Shown in pieces: positions 18,838 through 28,580 of a stretch of 64,000 nucleotides of DNA. The stretch spans positions 1,078,201-1,142,200 of the forward strand of contig NZ_JOKH01000001.1 of NCBI RefSeq assembly GCF_000722635.1. Direction: 5' to 3'. Position 1 is the stretch's first letter; each line of letters begins with the position of its first letter. Under the pieces are notes generated by a model. The model was not told the DNA's origin. It saw only the letters and a list, made by a program, of their open reading frames with translations, and did not search any database. A program made the translations under genes and the position numbers. This DNA is from Endozoicomonas numazuensis (GTDB lineage: Bacteria; Pseudomonadota; Gammaproteobacteria; Pseudomonadales; Endozoicomonadaceae).

Positions 18838-20367
18838 ATGACTGACAAGCGCAAAACCACCGCCCTGATCATCCTGGATGGTTACGGTTACCGCAAAGAA
18901 TCTGACTCCAACGCGATTCTGGCTGCCAACACCCCGGTAATGGACCGTCTCCAGAAAGAACATCCCTTCAGCTTTGTCTCTGGCTCCGGTATGGATGTTG
19001 GCCTGCCTGATGGTCAGATGGGTAACAGTGAAGTCGGCCATATGAACCTTGGCGCCGGCCGTGTTGTTTATCAGGACTTCACCCGGATCACCAAGTCTAT
19101 TAAAGACGGTGACTTTTTTGATAACACAGCGTTTACTGACACCATCGATAAAGCGGTTTCTGCAAACAAAGCGGTTCACATTATGGGCCTGATGTCTCCT
19201 GGCGGTGTTCACAGCCATGAAGACCACATCAATGCCATGGTAGAACTGGCCGCAAAACGCGGCGCTAAAGAAGTGTATGTGCACGCATTCCTGGATGGTC
19301 GTGATACACCACCACGCAGTGCAGAATCCACTCTGGCTAAAACCGATGCCTTGCTGAAGGAAAAAGGCATCGGTCGGGTTGCCAGCCTCATTGGCCGTTA
19401 CTTTGCCATGGATCGTGACAATCGCTGGGAACGCGTACAAGAAGCCTATGACCTGATGACGCTAGGCAAGGCCGAGTTCTCCGCTAAAACGGCGGTTGCA
19501 GGTCTTCAAGCGGCTTATGAGCGCGAAGAAAACGACGAGTTTGTTAAAGCTACGACTATTGGAGAAAGCCCTGCCACTATTAATGATGGTGACGCGGTAC
19601 TCTTCATGAACTTCCGTGCAGATAGAGCCCGTGAAATCACCCGCGCCTTTGTTGATAAAGATTTTTCTGGTTTCACACGCACCAAAGAACCTGTTATGGC
19701 CGGCTTTGTCATGCTGACCCAGTATGCTGCCAGTATCGATACTGTTTGTGCTTACCCACCTTCAGAACTGCCTAACACCCTGGGTGAGTACATGGAAAAA
19801 CTGGGTAAAACCCAGCTGCGTATCGCTGAAACTGAGAAGTACGCTCACGTAACCTTCTTCTTCAGCGGTGGTCGTGAAGAACCATACGAAGGTGAAGAGC
19901 GTGTTCTGGTGGAATCTCCCAAGGTGGCTACCTATGACCTGCAGCCAGAAATGAGTGCACCGGAAGTCACCGAAAAGCTGGTTGCAGAAATCAAAAGCGG
20001 CAAGCACGACCTGGTTATCTGTAACTATGCAAACTGCGACATGGTCGGTCATACCGGTGTGTTTGATGCAGCAGTGAAAGCCGTTGAAGCTGTCGACCAA
20101 TCCATTGGCCGCGTGATTGAAGCGCTTGATGAAACCGGTGGCCAGTGCCTGATTACAGCCGACCACGGTAACGCAGAACAAATGGTTAACCCGGAAACCG
20201 GACAAGTCCATACAGCTCACACCTGTGAACGGGTTCCACTGGTGTACTTTGGCCCTAAAGCCATTCAACTGAAAGACGGTATTCTCTCTGATCTGGCTCC
20301 CACCCTGCTGGATCTGATGAGTATTGAACAGCCTGAAGAAATGACCGGAAAATCTCTGGCAGTTTAA
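18838..20367 (+). CDS. gpmI: 2,3-bisphosphoglycerate-independent phosphoglycerate mutase
   Basis: Interconverts 3- and 2-phosphoglycerate in glycolysis using two Mn ions. The 509 residues carry the catalytic Ser64 in MGNSEVGH, an [11 protein letters not shown] motif, the RADRARE stretch and the metal-binding CDMVGHTG and [11 protein letters not shown] motifs. Length is as expected for the family. In related bacteria it begins a gpmI-envC-ctpA run; here fklB and rnz on the other strand lie between. Confidence 0.96.
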   Translation: MTDKRKTTALIILDGYGYRKESDSNAILAANTPVMDRLQKEHPFSFVSGSGMDVGLPDGQMGNSEVGHMNLGAGRVVYQDFTRITKSIKDGDFFDNTAFTDTIDKAVSANKAVHIMGLMSPGGVHSHEDHINAMVELAAKRGAKEVYVHAFLDGRDTPPRSAESTLAKTDALLKEKGIGRVASLIGRYFAMDRDNRWERVQEAYDLMTLGKAEFSAKTAVAGLQAAYEREENDEFVKATTIGESPATINDGDAVLFMNFRADRAREITRAFVDKDFSGFTRTKEPVMAGFVMLTQYAASIDTVCAYPPSELPNTLGEYMEKLGKTQLRIAETEKYAHVTFFFSGGREEPYEGEERVLVESPKVATYDLQPEMSAPEVTEKLVAEIKSGKHDLVICNYANCDMVGHTGVFDAAVKAVEAVDQSIGRVIEALDETGGQCLITADHGNAEQMVNPETGQVHTAHTCERVPLVYFGPKAIQLKDGILSDLAPTLLDLMSIEQPEEMTGKSLAV

Positions 20368-20393
20368 GCTTTTTCTTCAGAGAAAAACCAAAG

Positions 20394-20424
20394 AACTCCA
20401 CGGCTCTGTGCGGTGGAGTTTCAA
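20394..20424 (+). terminator. hairpin after gpmI
   Basis: AACTCCAC (20394-20401) pairs with GTGGAGTT (20413-20420) around an 11-nt loop, 27 bp after the gpmI stop. Confidence 0.6.
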
Positions 20425-20432
20425 ACACTCTG

Positions 20433-20570
20433 TCATAGGGAAACAAGCCTGAAAGGTGCTTCGCCATCCCAACTGCTGGCTTCCTTAGCACACTGCTCAA
20501 AGTGCTCCGTCATTCCCTGATCTTCTTCCATCAACTCAATCACCATATCGCCCAGCCAGGGCGCACTCAT
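20433..20570 (-). CDS. possible 45-residue small protein or gene remnant
   Basis: A minus-strand frame reads MSAPWLGDMVIELMEEDQG and continues acidic to APFRLVSL before a stop. The composition looks protein-like (paired acidic residues, a WLGDMVIELMEED helix). In-frame sequence upstream (PFQRICY) also looks coding but meets a TAA, so this may be the end of a decayed gene. Family unknown. Confidence 0.3.
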   Translation of the reverse strand: MSAPWLGDMVIELMEEDQGMTEHFEQCAKEASSWDGEAPFRLVSL

Positions 20571-20740
20571 ATAACAGATACGCTGAAAAGGTGTTTAGCA
20601 AAAACTGGAGACCAATAGCCCTGCTTTCTTCCCATCTGCAACAGCCTGATCTATATCCTCAACAAAGCAGGCAATCTGGCGAGCAGGTTAGAAAAACAAG
20701 ACAGGACTGGAAGCAGGACGCTCCCAGCCCACAGCTGTTA

Positions 20741-21361
20741 TCAGGAAACAGCCAGCAGCTCTACTTCGAAGACCAGAGTCGCGTATGGCCCAATAACGCC
20801 ACCCGCACCCTGAGCACCGTAAGCCAGGTTATAAGGAACAAACAGTTTCCACTTGGAACCAACAGTCATCAGCTGCAGAGCTTCAGTCCAGCCAGCAATT
20901 ACGCCGTTAACCGGAAATTCAATCGGTTCGCCACGATCAACAGAGCTATCGAATACAGTGCCGTTCAGCAGCGTACCGTGGTAGTGAGTGCGAACGGTAG
21001 AATCAGGCCCTGGCTTCTCACCTTTCTCATCACCGGCTACCAGTACTTCGTACTGCAGGCCAGAGTCAGTGACAGCGACTTCAGCACGCTTGGCATTTTC
21101 AGCCAGGAACTTCTCACCCTCAGCAGACAGCTCCTTGGCTTGTTCAGCTTCCTTAGCCTGGATGCGCTGGTGCATTTCATTGAACGCTTCCTGCTGAGCA
21201 GAATGTTCAACGGCACTTGGAGCTCCATTCAGGGAGTCAGCCAGACCGGCCAGAACAGCATCAATAGACAGACCTTCAATCGGATTGCTTGCCAGCTGGT
21301 CGCCCATCTGACGGCCAATACCATAGCTTACGCGCTCTTCAACACTTGTATATTCAGACAT
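20741..21361 (-). CDS. fklB: FKBP-type peptidyl-prolyl isomerase FklB (FKBP22)
   Basis: 206 residues, the length of E. coli FklB. An N-terminal helical dimerisation domain (about 1-90, VSYGIGRQMGDQLAS) is followed by the FKBP fold with VRTHYHGTLLNGTVFDSS and FPVNGVIAGWTEALQLM. No signal peptide is present, so it is cytosolic, unlike FkpA. It is transcribed toward gpmI. Confidence 0.9.
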   Translation of the reverse strand: MSEYTSVEERVSYGIGRQMGDQLASNPIEGLSIDAVLAGLADSLNGAPSAVEHSAQQEAFNEMHQRIQAKEAEQAKELSAEGEKFLAENAKRAEVAVTDSGLQYEVLVAGDEKGEKPGPDSTVRTHYHGTLLNGTVFDSSVDRGEPIEFPVNGVIAGWTEALQLMTVGSKWKLFVPYNLAYGAQGAGGVIGPYATLVFEVELLAVS

Positions 21362-21798
21362 TCAATTCTTCACTTTGGGTGAAACAGATATAAGCGATTC
21401 GCATCGCTCAAGCTGATGCCATAAGCCTGCATCCAGAAACCTGCCGGACTTAAGCGTTTGAAATGGTCTTAAATCCAGCAGACATCCGAGGTCTTTAAAT
21501 GGCAAAAAGAGAGCATTATACCATGAACCTGACCGACTTCAGATCTAAGTAGGAACCACAACTCTATTGTGACTAGATAAACTTCCTCTCTTTACTAACC
21601 CTTTGAAAAACCCTCATGCTTTTCAAAAAGCCAGCCCTTCTGGTCATAACTCTATTTTCGATGAGTTTCAGTGCCTTCCTTCAGGCACAAGAAGTACTCG
21701 TCTATGCGCTCTGAAGCCTGAACTAACATGCATAAAAGCATCTGATCCAGAAGCCAGACGATAACTCACCTTAAGTTCTGGCTTCTATCAAGCGGGAT
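21362..21798. other. intergenic region without a recognised gene
   Basis: Lies upstream of fklB (minus strand) and of a small plus-strand frame. A stretch of degraded coding look is present at about 21615-21720, but no family can be named. Confidence 0.35.
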
Positions 21799-21924
21799 AT
21801 GAGTATCGATCAGGCTTACCTGGATCATGCGGGAAATATTGCATTCAAACGGGCCCACAATGCCATGAAAGACGGGAATTATGACCCCGCCAGAAACGCT
21901 ACAGCTGTAGCCAGAAAGATGTAA
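21799..21924 (+). CDS. possible 41-residue small protein or gene fragment
   Basis: The ATG frame reads MSIDQAYLDHAGNIAFKRA and ends NATAVARKM. It is followed by a hairpin at 21937-21956, giving it a complete small-transcript look. No family recognised. Confidence 0.3.
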   Translation: MSIDQAYLDHAGNIAFKRAHNAMKDGNYDPARNATAVARKM

Positions 21925-21936
21925 GAGGACATACAG

Positions 21937-21956
21937 GGAAAGGGGGCTCCCTTTCC
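21937..21956. terminator. hairpin between the small frame and rnz
   Basis: GGAAAGGG (21937-21944) pairs with CCCTTTCC (21949-21956) around GGCT. It sits between converging genes and could stop transcription both ways. Confidence 0.55.
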
Positions 21957-21960
21957 TGCT

Positions 21961-22932
21961 CTATTCAATACGCGATAGATTTCGCTCTCTATCCAATGCC
22001 CAACAGCCAAAATCTTCCGCCAGCTCCACCTGCCCTCTGAAAACAGACTGGGCTTCACGTCTAAGTGCTTCAACTGAAGAAGCAAATTCAGAAGAGTTCT
22101 TTCGATAGCGACCACTGATATGCGTCAGAATGACATAGTTCACGCCACCCTGCTCAGCCGCCTCCCCCACCATTCTGGCAGTACTGTGCATATACTGGGG
22201 TCCGACTTTCTCCAGAACGGGGTCAGTAAATGTCGCTTCATGCACCAATACATCCACACCTTTCATGGCCTCAATGAGGAGATCAGGCTGGTCATTATCT
22301 CCACCTATAATGGCCACCCTGCCAGACAATGGTGGCAGCCTTACATCCTGAGCGTGTACGATACGACCATCTGACAAGGCCACACTGTTGCCGTTTTGCA
22401 GTTCTCCCCACAAAGGGCCTCTTGGCACTCCCATGGAAGCCAACTTTTCCTGATCCATTGACTGGATAACCGGTTGCTCCTGAAAGCGATAGGCAAAACT
22501 GGGAACGCGGTGAGAAAGCTCATGGGCAGTGACCTCAAAACGCTGATCCTGAAAATGGAAGTCAGGCTGGTCACTGCGAATAAAGTTCAGTTCAAAAGGC
22601 ATATTGCTGACTGCGGCGCACTTCAGGGAGTGCCTGACAAAGCTTTCCACACCTTCAGGGGCACAGATCATCAACGGTTCTTTCCTGCCCTGCATACTGG
22701 CACTGGTAATCAGGCCAGGCAGTCCAAAAATATGATCCCCATGCACATGGGTAATGAAGATGCCTGCAAGGCCTGACAAGGTGTAACGACTTTTAAGCAA
22801 TCGTTGCTGGGTACCTTCTCCGCAATCAACCAGATACCAGTCTCGACTTTCATCCAGTGCCAGTGCCATAGCTGTCACATTTCTGTCTACAGTGGGAGAC
22901 CCTGCCGATGTTCCCAGAAAAGTAAATCTCAT
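21961..22932 (-). CDS. rnz: ribonuclease Z / tRNase Z
   Basis: A metallo-beta-lactamase-fold endonuclease that cuts tRNA precursors at the 3' end. Start set at MRFTFLGTSAGSPT, the family's normal beginning; seven extra codons upstream are unsupported. The 323 residues contain the metal-binding HVHGDH (62-67), CGEGTQQR, VHEATF and ILTHISGRY. Length fits the short form. Confidence 0.92.
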   Translation of the reverse strand: MRFTFLGTSAGSPTVDRNVTAMALALDESRDWYLVDCGEGTQQRLLKSRYTLSGLAGIFITHVHGDHIFGLPGLITSASMQGRKEPLMICAPEGVESFVRHSLKCAAVSNMPFELNFIRSDQPDFHFQDQRFEVTAHELSHRVPSFAYRFQEQPVIQSMDQEKLASMGVPRGPLWGELQNGNSVALSDGRIVHAQDVRLPPLSGRVAIIGGDNDQPDLLIEAMKGVDVLVHEATFTDPVLEKVGPQYMHSTARMVGEAAEQGGVNYVILTHISGRYRKNSSEFASSVEALRREAQSVFRGQVELAEDFGCWALDRERNLSRIE

Positions 22933-23128
22933 ATCGTTGTCGTTTACCTGCACAGTTTTTCCCAGTGGGTTCTGTTACTGTATTTGTTCTTTGTAAAAAC
23001 AGCATAACACGTTACAGGAAACGGAAAATAAATCGGAAACGGCCAGCATATAATGCTATTGGGTATGTGAAAGGCCAACTATTAAAGGCATACTGAAATA
23101 CCAAAAAAAAGATCAGTGACGTTTGAGT

Positions 23129-24277
23129 ATGAGAATCACGGCTGCAAACCTGATGTTCGCCGTAACCCTGACTCTGTTCAGCTACGTGAACAGCGAGATG
23201 GCCCACGCAGAATCCGTTGAAAAAGGATCCCCCAAAGACCAGCTGGAGGCGATCAACGGAGATATAGAACATCTAAGAAAACTGCTGGAAAAACTGAATA
23301 AGGAGCGCTCATCTGCTGAAAGACAGCTGCAGTCCACCGAAACAGAAATGAGCCAGCTGCAAAACTCTATTCGCAAAATAGAGAAAGAGCTTAAACAAGG
23401 GAAAACCGAAATAAAAAAGCTCCAAAGCCGTCAGAAGGCTCTGACGGCGCAAAAAAATAAAGAAAAAGATCGCATCGCCAACAGTGTTCGCTCCGTTTAT
23501 CTTGCCAGCCGGGATAACCGCCTGAAGTTGTTGCTGAATCAGGAAAACCCGGAAGAAGTCTCCAGGCATTTGACCTATCTGAAGCATCTTCAGAAAGCAC
23601 AGCTGGAGGCTATAGAGACGTTTGAAAAAACACTGGCCGAAATAGAAGACAACAAACAGCAACAACAGGTTCTGAACAACCGATTGGAAGAGCAACAGAC
23701 AATACTGGCCCAAAAGCAGGAGCAGTTGATTAAATCCAGAAGTGACCGACAACAACTGATCTCCAGAATCAATCGACAGTTCCAGAGTAATGACCGGGAG
23801 CTGGACTCTCTTAATCAACAAAAGAAACAGCTGGAAGAAGTGTTGGCTCAGCTGGCAGCCAGAAAGCCCACCAATACCCAAATCCAGCAATCCAAAGGCA
23901 GGCTACCCTGGCCTGTAAACGGGCGCGTCCTTTACGGATTTAATCAACAAAGAGCGGATACCCGGATTCGCTGGCAGGGTATTCTGATTTCCGCTGCAAC
24001 AGGTACCCAGGTTGCGGCCATTCATGACGGCACGGTTATTTTTTCAGATTGGCTGAGAGGCTATGGTCAGCTCATCATTGTCGATCACGGTAATAACTAC
24101 CTGTCACTGTATGCACATAATCAATGGCTTCTCAAAAAAGAAGGTGAGACGGTTTTGGCCGGTGAAGCCCTTGCTCTCAGTGGCCAATCCGGAGGACAGA
24201 CCGAGCCCGGTGTCTATCTCGAAATCAGACACAATGGCAAACCTCAGAACCCGGTTCCGTGGTTGGCCCGGCCTTAA
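23129..24277 (+). CDS. envC: murein hydrolase activator EnvC
   Basis: A periplasmic septal factor that activates amidases during cell separation. The 382 residues have an N-terminal signal segment (LMFAVTLTLFSYVNSEMAHA), a long heptad-rich coiled coil (about 30-245, many Lys/Glu/Gln), and a C-terminal LytM/peptidase M23-like domain (WPVNGRVLYGF, IVDHGNNYLSLYAHN, LEIRHNGKPQNP). The metal ligands appear incomplete, as is normal for EnvC. ctpA follows in the same direction, as in pseudomonads. Confidence 0.9.
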   Translation: MRITAANLMFAVTLTLFSYVNSEMAHAESVEKGSPKDQLEAINGDIEHLRKLLEKLNKERSSAERQLQSTETEMSQLQNSIRKIEKELKQGKTEIKKLQSRQKALTAQKNKEKDRIANSVRSVYLASRDNRLKLLLNQENPEEVSRHLTYLKHLQKAQLEAIETFEKTLAEIEDNKQQQQVLNNRLEEQQTILAQKQEQLIKSRSDRQQLISRINRQFQSNDRELDSLNQQKKQLEEVLAQLAARKPTNTQIQQSKGRLPWPVNGRVLYGFNQQRADTRIRWQGILISAATGTQVAAIHDGTVIFSDWLRGYGQLIIVDHGNNYLSLYAHNQWLLKKEGETVLAGEALALSGQSGGQTEPGVYLEIRHNGKPQNPVPWLARP

Positions 24278-24546
24278 TCTGACGAATAGAAATCATTGTA
24301 GAAACTGTCGGGTGAACCGATAAAGCAGAAAGCATCAGGGGTTTTTATCACTGATCTTTCTGACGAAGCCCAAAGCGGTAACAGACTTGGGAATAAGGCA
24401 GTCTGTTAAAGAAAGCCGCCTATACTTCAACACTCTTTAAAAGAGCATACCTAATGCCCACAGTGGAAGAAAAACAATTTGCCTTTCCAGTGACCAGGCA
24501 TGCTTACAGGCAAACTGTTTTTCGCAACAATAGTGCAGGAGCTTCC

Positions 24547-26019
24547 ATGACCAAAACCTTTCCTACTTCCCGGCAGCCAATGCCTCAATGGATGAAAGCT
24601 GCTGTACTGGCACTGGCATCCGGATTTGCCTTGCAAGGCTGGTCGGCACCGGTTAATCAGGAAGAAAAGCCTGCTCCGGCAGTCGTTGTTGAGCCTGCCA
24701 AGCCAGTGGCCGATGCCAAAGCGGCGGAGGAAGAGAAAAAAGGTGAACTGCCTCTGGAAGAACTGCGTACCTTTACCGAGGTCATGCAGCGCATCAAAAG
24801 CGCCTACGTTGAAGACGTCGATGACAAGACGCTCCTGGATAATGCAATCCAGGGCATGCTTTCAGGGCTGGATCCGCACTCTGCCTACCTGAAACCAGAC
24901 GACTTTAAAGAGCTGGAAATAAACACTTCTGGCAAATTTGGCGGACTGGGTATCGAAGTAGGCATGGAAGATGGCTTCATCAAGGTTATAGCGCCTATTG
25001 ATGACACTCCTGCCCAGAAAGCAGGTGTACAAGCTGGAGACCTGATCATCAAACTGGATGACAACTCAGTAAAAGGCATGTCATTGATGGAGTCTGTCGA
25101 CAAGATGCGCGGCAAACCCGGAGAGCCCATCAAGCTCACCATTGTTCGTGAGGGTTCACCCAAGCCAATTGACCTGGTGGTTAAGCGCGACATTATCAAA
25201 GTACAGAGTGTTAAATCCAAAGTACTGGAAGACGGCTATGGCTACATTCGCATGAGCCAGTTCCAATCTGATTCCGATAAGGAAGTGGTTGAACACCTGA
25301 ACAAACTGAAGAAGTCCCAGAATGGCAAATTGAATGGTCTGGTACTTGACCTGCGCAACAACCCTGGCGGAGTACTTCAAGCCGCAGTGGGTGTTGTCGA
25401 TGCCTTTATTAAAGAAGGCCTGATCGTCTACACCAAAGGCCGCATACCAAACTCTCACCTTAACTTTAAAGCAGATGAGGACGACCCGTCAGAAGGCATT
25501 CCTCTGGTAGTGTTGATTAATGGCGGCTCTGCATCAGCCTCTGAAATCGTGGCTGGAGCATTGCAAGATCATCACAGAGCGGTTCTGGTGGGTACTGAAT
25601 CTTTTGGTAAAGGATCTGTTCAGACAGTTCTGCCTCTCAGCATTGATAATGAAAAAGGGCTTAAGTTGACCACAGCACTTTATTACACCCCCAATGGTCG
25701 CTCAATTCAGGCTGAAGGCATCAAACCAGACATTGTGGTACCAAGAGCCAAAGTCACCCCGGTGGAAAGCGTATCAGGCTACAAAGAAGCTGATTTACAA
25801 GGCCACCTCTCTAACGGTAACAAGCAGGCTGACAAAGGAAAGCAGGAAAAAGGTCAACAGAAGGATGAATCCAGCTCACTGGCTGAACAGGATTATCAGT
25901 TAAGCCAAGCGCTGAACGTCCTCAAGGGAATGCATATTAACGCTACCCGCGACAAGAAAAAGCCCACTGCGATCGCCGAAGAAACTAAAGAAGCCATGAA
26001 GACAGCAACGTCTCTCTAA
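24547..26019 (+). CDS. ctpA: carboxy-terminal processing protease, S41 family
   Basis: Start set at MTKTFPTSRQPM, with AGGAG just upstream. 490 residues: a signal-anchor (AVLALASGFALQGWSA), a PDZ domain (about 100-185, GLGIEVGMEDGFIKVIAPI), and the S41 catalytic core with Ser330 in GGSASASE and Lys355 in FGKGSVQTV. The Lys/Gln-rich tail is low complexity. It processes or degrades periplasmic substrates, often peptidoglycan hydrolases, which fits the adjacent envC. Confidence 0.92.
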   Translation: MTKTFPTSRQPMPQWMKAAVLALASGFALQGWSAPVNQEEKPAPAVVVEPAKPVADAKAAEEEKKGELPLEELRTFTEVMQRIKSAYVEDVDDKTLLDNAIQGMLSGLDPHSAYLKPDDFKELEINTSGKFGGLGIEVGMEDGFIKVIAPIDDTPAQKAGVQAGDLIIKLDDNSVKGMSLMESVDKMRGKPGEPIKLTIVREGSPKPIDLVVKRDIIKVQSVKSKVLEDGYGYIRMSQFQSDSDKEVVEHLNKLKKSQNGKLNGLVLDLRNNPGGVLQAAVGVVDAFIKEGLIVYTKGRIPNSHLNFKADEDDPSEGIPLVVLINGGSASASEIVAGALQDHHRAVLVGTESFGKGSVQTVLPLSIDNEKGLKLTTALYYTPNGRSIQAEGIKPDIVVPRAKVTPVESVSGYKEADLQGHLSNGNKQADKGKQEKGQQKDESSSLAEQDYQLSQALNVLKGMHINATRDKKKPTAIAEETKEAMKTATSL

Positions 26020-26032
26020 GGTGTAAACAAAA

Positions 26033-26064
26033 AAACCGTCTGGAGTAATCCAGACGGTTTTTTT
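26033..26064 (+). terminator. rho-independent terminator after ctpA
   Basis: AAACCGTCTGGA (26033-26044) pairs with TCCAGACGGTTT (26049-26060) around GTAA, followed by T residues. Confidence 0.95.
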
Positions 26065-26183
26065 ATGGGTCATCAGCCAATAATAAAACGGGCTAATTTC
26101 AAAATAGCTTTTTCTAAAAAACCCATGAGACTCAAATCTGAGCCCGGCGTACGAATGATGATATAATAGCCATAAAGTGCAGC

Positions 26184-26324
26184 TATACCCATCGCCTTTC
26201 AAGATGCTACGTTGTTGTCAGCGTTCACTCATCCCGATCACCTACTACTTGTAGGCTCACGGGCTTCGTTCACTTGACGCCTACTACCTACTAGTTAGTA
26301 GCATCTTGAAATCCAATGGGTATA
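26184..26324. repeat. 141-bp inverted-repeat element (MITE-like)
   Basis: The 27-bp arms at 26184-26210 and 26298-26324 begin TATACCCAT and end TTCAAGATGCTAC, differing only in a short block between. The interior contains smaller dyads and no frame. It looks like a small non-autonomous element or a large folded repeat; the family is unknown. Confidence 0.6.
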
Positions 26325-26377
26325 TGACAGCAATGATCATACAGATAAAGCAAAAAGTCAGATAGATACGACGCATT

Positions 26378-26914
26378 TCAGAACCTGAATTCAATCCCGA
26401 GACTAATGACAGGCTGTTCTTTACTGTCAAGCTTGTTTCGCTGTAATGATGTACTTGCGGTGGATTCTATTGTGGTATTTTCTGCACTTTCAGTACCCGT
26501 TTTCTGAATATCCAGAAATGTTCCCACATCCACACTGAAATCAACCCGCTTGGCATCGTCCAGCAACTTTTTCCAGCCGACCCCCACATAAGCTCGTCCT
26601 TCCCCGGAAAAATAAGCTTTACCCAATTTTTTAGAATCGCCCGAAAAGGTACCCGCTGAAACCCTGAAGCCACTTTCAAAAGGGTAGTAATCAACCACCA
26701 GACCATTTTGTCTGGCAGAGCTGTGAGCGTCTGGAACCGACAGATCATCGCTGGAAATGGTATAAGCCCGAAGGCCAAAGGTATGACTGTTTGCTTCGTT
26801 ACGAGTGCTCAGAACTTCACCACCGGTCTCAACCGGAATAAAGTCCGGATCATCCGCCAGAGTACTCATAGTGACTATCATGCAGACTGCGAAGACTAAA
26901 GGACGGCCGTTCAT
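26378..26914 (-). CDS. putative outer-membrane beta-barrel protein
   Basis: Start chosen at MNGRPLVFAVCMIVTMSTLA, a signal peptide ending before DDPDF. The mature part has alternating strands (FGLRAYTISS, GLVVDYYPFESGFRVSAGTFSG, AYVGVGWKKLL, VDFSVDVGTFLDI) and ends in the aromatic signature IEFRF that outer-membrane barrels use for BAM recognition. At 178 residues it would make an eight-strand barrel. No specific family recognised; it stands alone between two repeat elements. Confidence 0.6.
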   Translation of the reverse strand: MNGRPLVFAVCMIVTMSTLADDPDFIPVETGGEVLSTRNEANSHTFGLRAYTISSDDLSVPDAHSSARQNGLVVDYYPFESGFRVSAGTFSGDSKKLGKAYFSGEGRAYVGVGWKKLLDDAKRVDFSVDVGTFLDIQKTGTESAENTTIESTASTSLQRNKLDSKEQPVISLGIEFRF

Positions 26915-27216
26915 TATCCTCTCTCCGGGAATCATGATTCGGAACGGTGGTCATTGGTGGAGTAAACCATCACTTATAAATGGCTTCACGTCCAGCCTAT
27001 ACCCAGACCCTGCTTTACTACGGTCACCCATGACAAAGCCAGACACAAAAATGAAAATAAAAAATGAAAATACGGACTATTGGCTTTCTATCAGAAGTTC
27101 TCCCCTATCGTCGACGGAAAAGCCGAAGCAAGTCAACTATTCTATGAGTAATTTCTGAAGAGAGTTCACGAATTTTCCTTCTGATAGCCTAGTTTCAGTG
27201 TTGATAAACTATCTAC

Positions 27217-27384
27217 CTAGGAGGCTGACCGAGAATAAACAGCCCGGCCTAAAATCCAGAAAGAACGGCCATCTTTTCCACTGAATTTGCTTAAATAGGT
27301 CAACTATTCGCACAAATTCAGTGAAAAAGCTGACTCGTTCTACTGAATTTTATGCTCGGACGCTATTCTCGGTCAGCCTCCTAG
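27217..27384. repeat. 168-bp MITE-like element with 21-bp terminal inverted repeats (copy 1)
   Basis: CTAGGAGGCTGACCGAGAAT at the left and its inverse at the right (27364-27384) form perfect 21-bp arms. An inner block (CAGAAAGAACGG, TTCTACTGAATTTTATG) is shared with a shorter copy at 61931-62037. No frame is present. The TA next to GGAGGC at both ends would suit an IS630/mariner-type TA target. Confidence 0.75.
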
Positions 27385-27450
27385 TATCAAAAACTCTCAT
27401 CGCCAAAGGCGATGAACAATTGTTTCAGTCAATCATAACTGTTTCCCGTG

Positions 27451-27488
27451 AAAGTCATTCCATCACCTGAGGGTGACGAAATGACTTT
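27451..27488. terminator. hairpin upstream of focA-like gene
   Basis: AAAGTCATT...TCACC pairs with GGGTGA...AATGACTTT around TGA, followed by TTTC. It could end transcription from the left or shape the leader of the channel gene. Confidence 0.4.
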
Positions 27489-27514
27489 TTCTTTTAAAGC
27501 TGTTTAGTTTGGCA

Positions 27515-28396
27515 ATGCCCTCCCTCCTGGATCCCCATATGCAAACCGATAACACTCCTCAATTTGGCTGCGTACCTCCTTCTGAAATTGCTCGACTTGC
27601 AGAAGAAGCCGCAGTGGGTAAAACCAAGAAACACCCCCAAGTCACTTTTGTACTCTCTGTTCTGGCTGGTATTTTCATCTCTCTGGCAGGCATGTTTTAT
27701 ACCATTGTCACCACAGGCGCAGAGGGCCTGCCTTATGGTATGGCCAAGCTGATTGGAGGCCTGAGTTTCAGTATGGGTCTAATGATGGTCGTTCTTTGTG
27801 GTGCAGAGCTTTTCACCAGTAATACCCTGTTACTGATGGGTCGTGCCACCCGCCGCCTCAACATCGCCCAGATTACCAAGAACTGGACCCTCGTCTACAT
27901 CGGTAACATGACCGGCTCTTTTTTCATGGTGGCCATGCTGATGGCAGTGGGCCAATACCAGGGAGCTCACGGTGACGTTGGCATCAATTATATGTACATT
28001 GCCAATGCCAAAATGGGTCACACCTTCATTCAGGCCTTACTGCTGGGTATCCTGTGTAATCTCGTTGTCTGCCTGACCTACTGGATGACTTTGAGTGCCC
28101 GCTCTGCTGCCGGTAAAATGTTTGCCTGTATGCTGCCTGTTGCGGCCTTCCTGGCCGCCGGCTTTGAGCACTCCGTTGCCAATATGTTCCTGCTGCCCAT
28201 GGGCTTTCTGATCAAGAGCATTGCTACACCCGAATTCTGGGAAGCTACCGGCTACAGCGCGGACTATTTCAGCAATATCACAATCTTCAATATGATTGTT
28301 ATGAACCTTATCCCTGCAACCATCGGTAACATCATTGGCGGGGGTGTCATGGTAGGCCTGAGCAACTGGTTTGTTCACCTGCGTGAGCGCGTTTAA
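27515..28396 (+). CDS. focA: formate/nitrite transporter family channel (FocA-like)
   Basis: 293 residues with six membrane segments. Characteristic stretches are LAEEAAVGKTKK just before helix 1, GGLSFSMGLMMVVLCGAELFTSN (the broken helix 2 region), LCNLVVCLTYWM and GFEHSVANMF (the conserved His in the pore). A later ATG at 27539 is an alternative start. The neighbours do not include pflB, so whether it carries formate or nitrite cannot be told; the symbol denotes the family. Confidence 0.82.
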   Translation: MPSLLDPHMQTDNTPQFGCVPPSEIARLAEEAAVGKTKKHPQVTFVLSVLAGIFISLAGMFYTIVTTGAEGLPYGMAKLIGGLSFSMGLMMVVLCGAELFTSNTLLLMGRATRRLNIAQITKNWTLVYIGNMTGSFFMVAMLMAVGQYQGAHGDVGINYMYIANAKMGHTFIQALLLGILCNLVVCLTYWMTLSARSAAGKMFACMLPVAAFLAAGFEHSVANMFLLPMGFLIKSIATPEFWEATGYSADYFSNITIFNMIVMNLIPATIGNIIGGGVMVGLSNWFVHLRERV

Positions 28397-28438
28397 ACAC
28401 CTGTTACAGCCAAGCGTTATACCCCACACCGTTCCACT

Positions 28439-28479
28439 GAACCTGTCGAAGTGCATGACCATCACCCTTCGACAGGTTC
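28439..28479. repeat. interspersed hairpin repeat (copy A)
   Basis: GAACCTGTCGAAG and CTTCGACAGGTTC form 13-bp arms around TGCATGACC. The core CTGTCGAAGTGCATGA recurs at about 31,585 and 31,780. It lies between the focA-like and LOG-family genes. Confidence 0.75.
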
Positions 28480-28580
28480 CTACTCAAACTTCCATCCCCA
28501 CTGTTGGTAGACTGCCAGCAGCAAGTGTATTACAAAGTAATCTTGCGGAGTCTCTGCTGAATAAAACCGGCTCAGATACA

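Noticed and set aside
20591-21382. 263-codon plus-strand frame
   Set aside because: It is the antisense shadow of fklB, whose frame has clear FKBP motifs.
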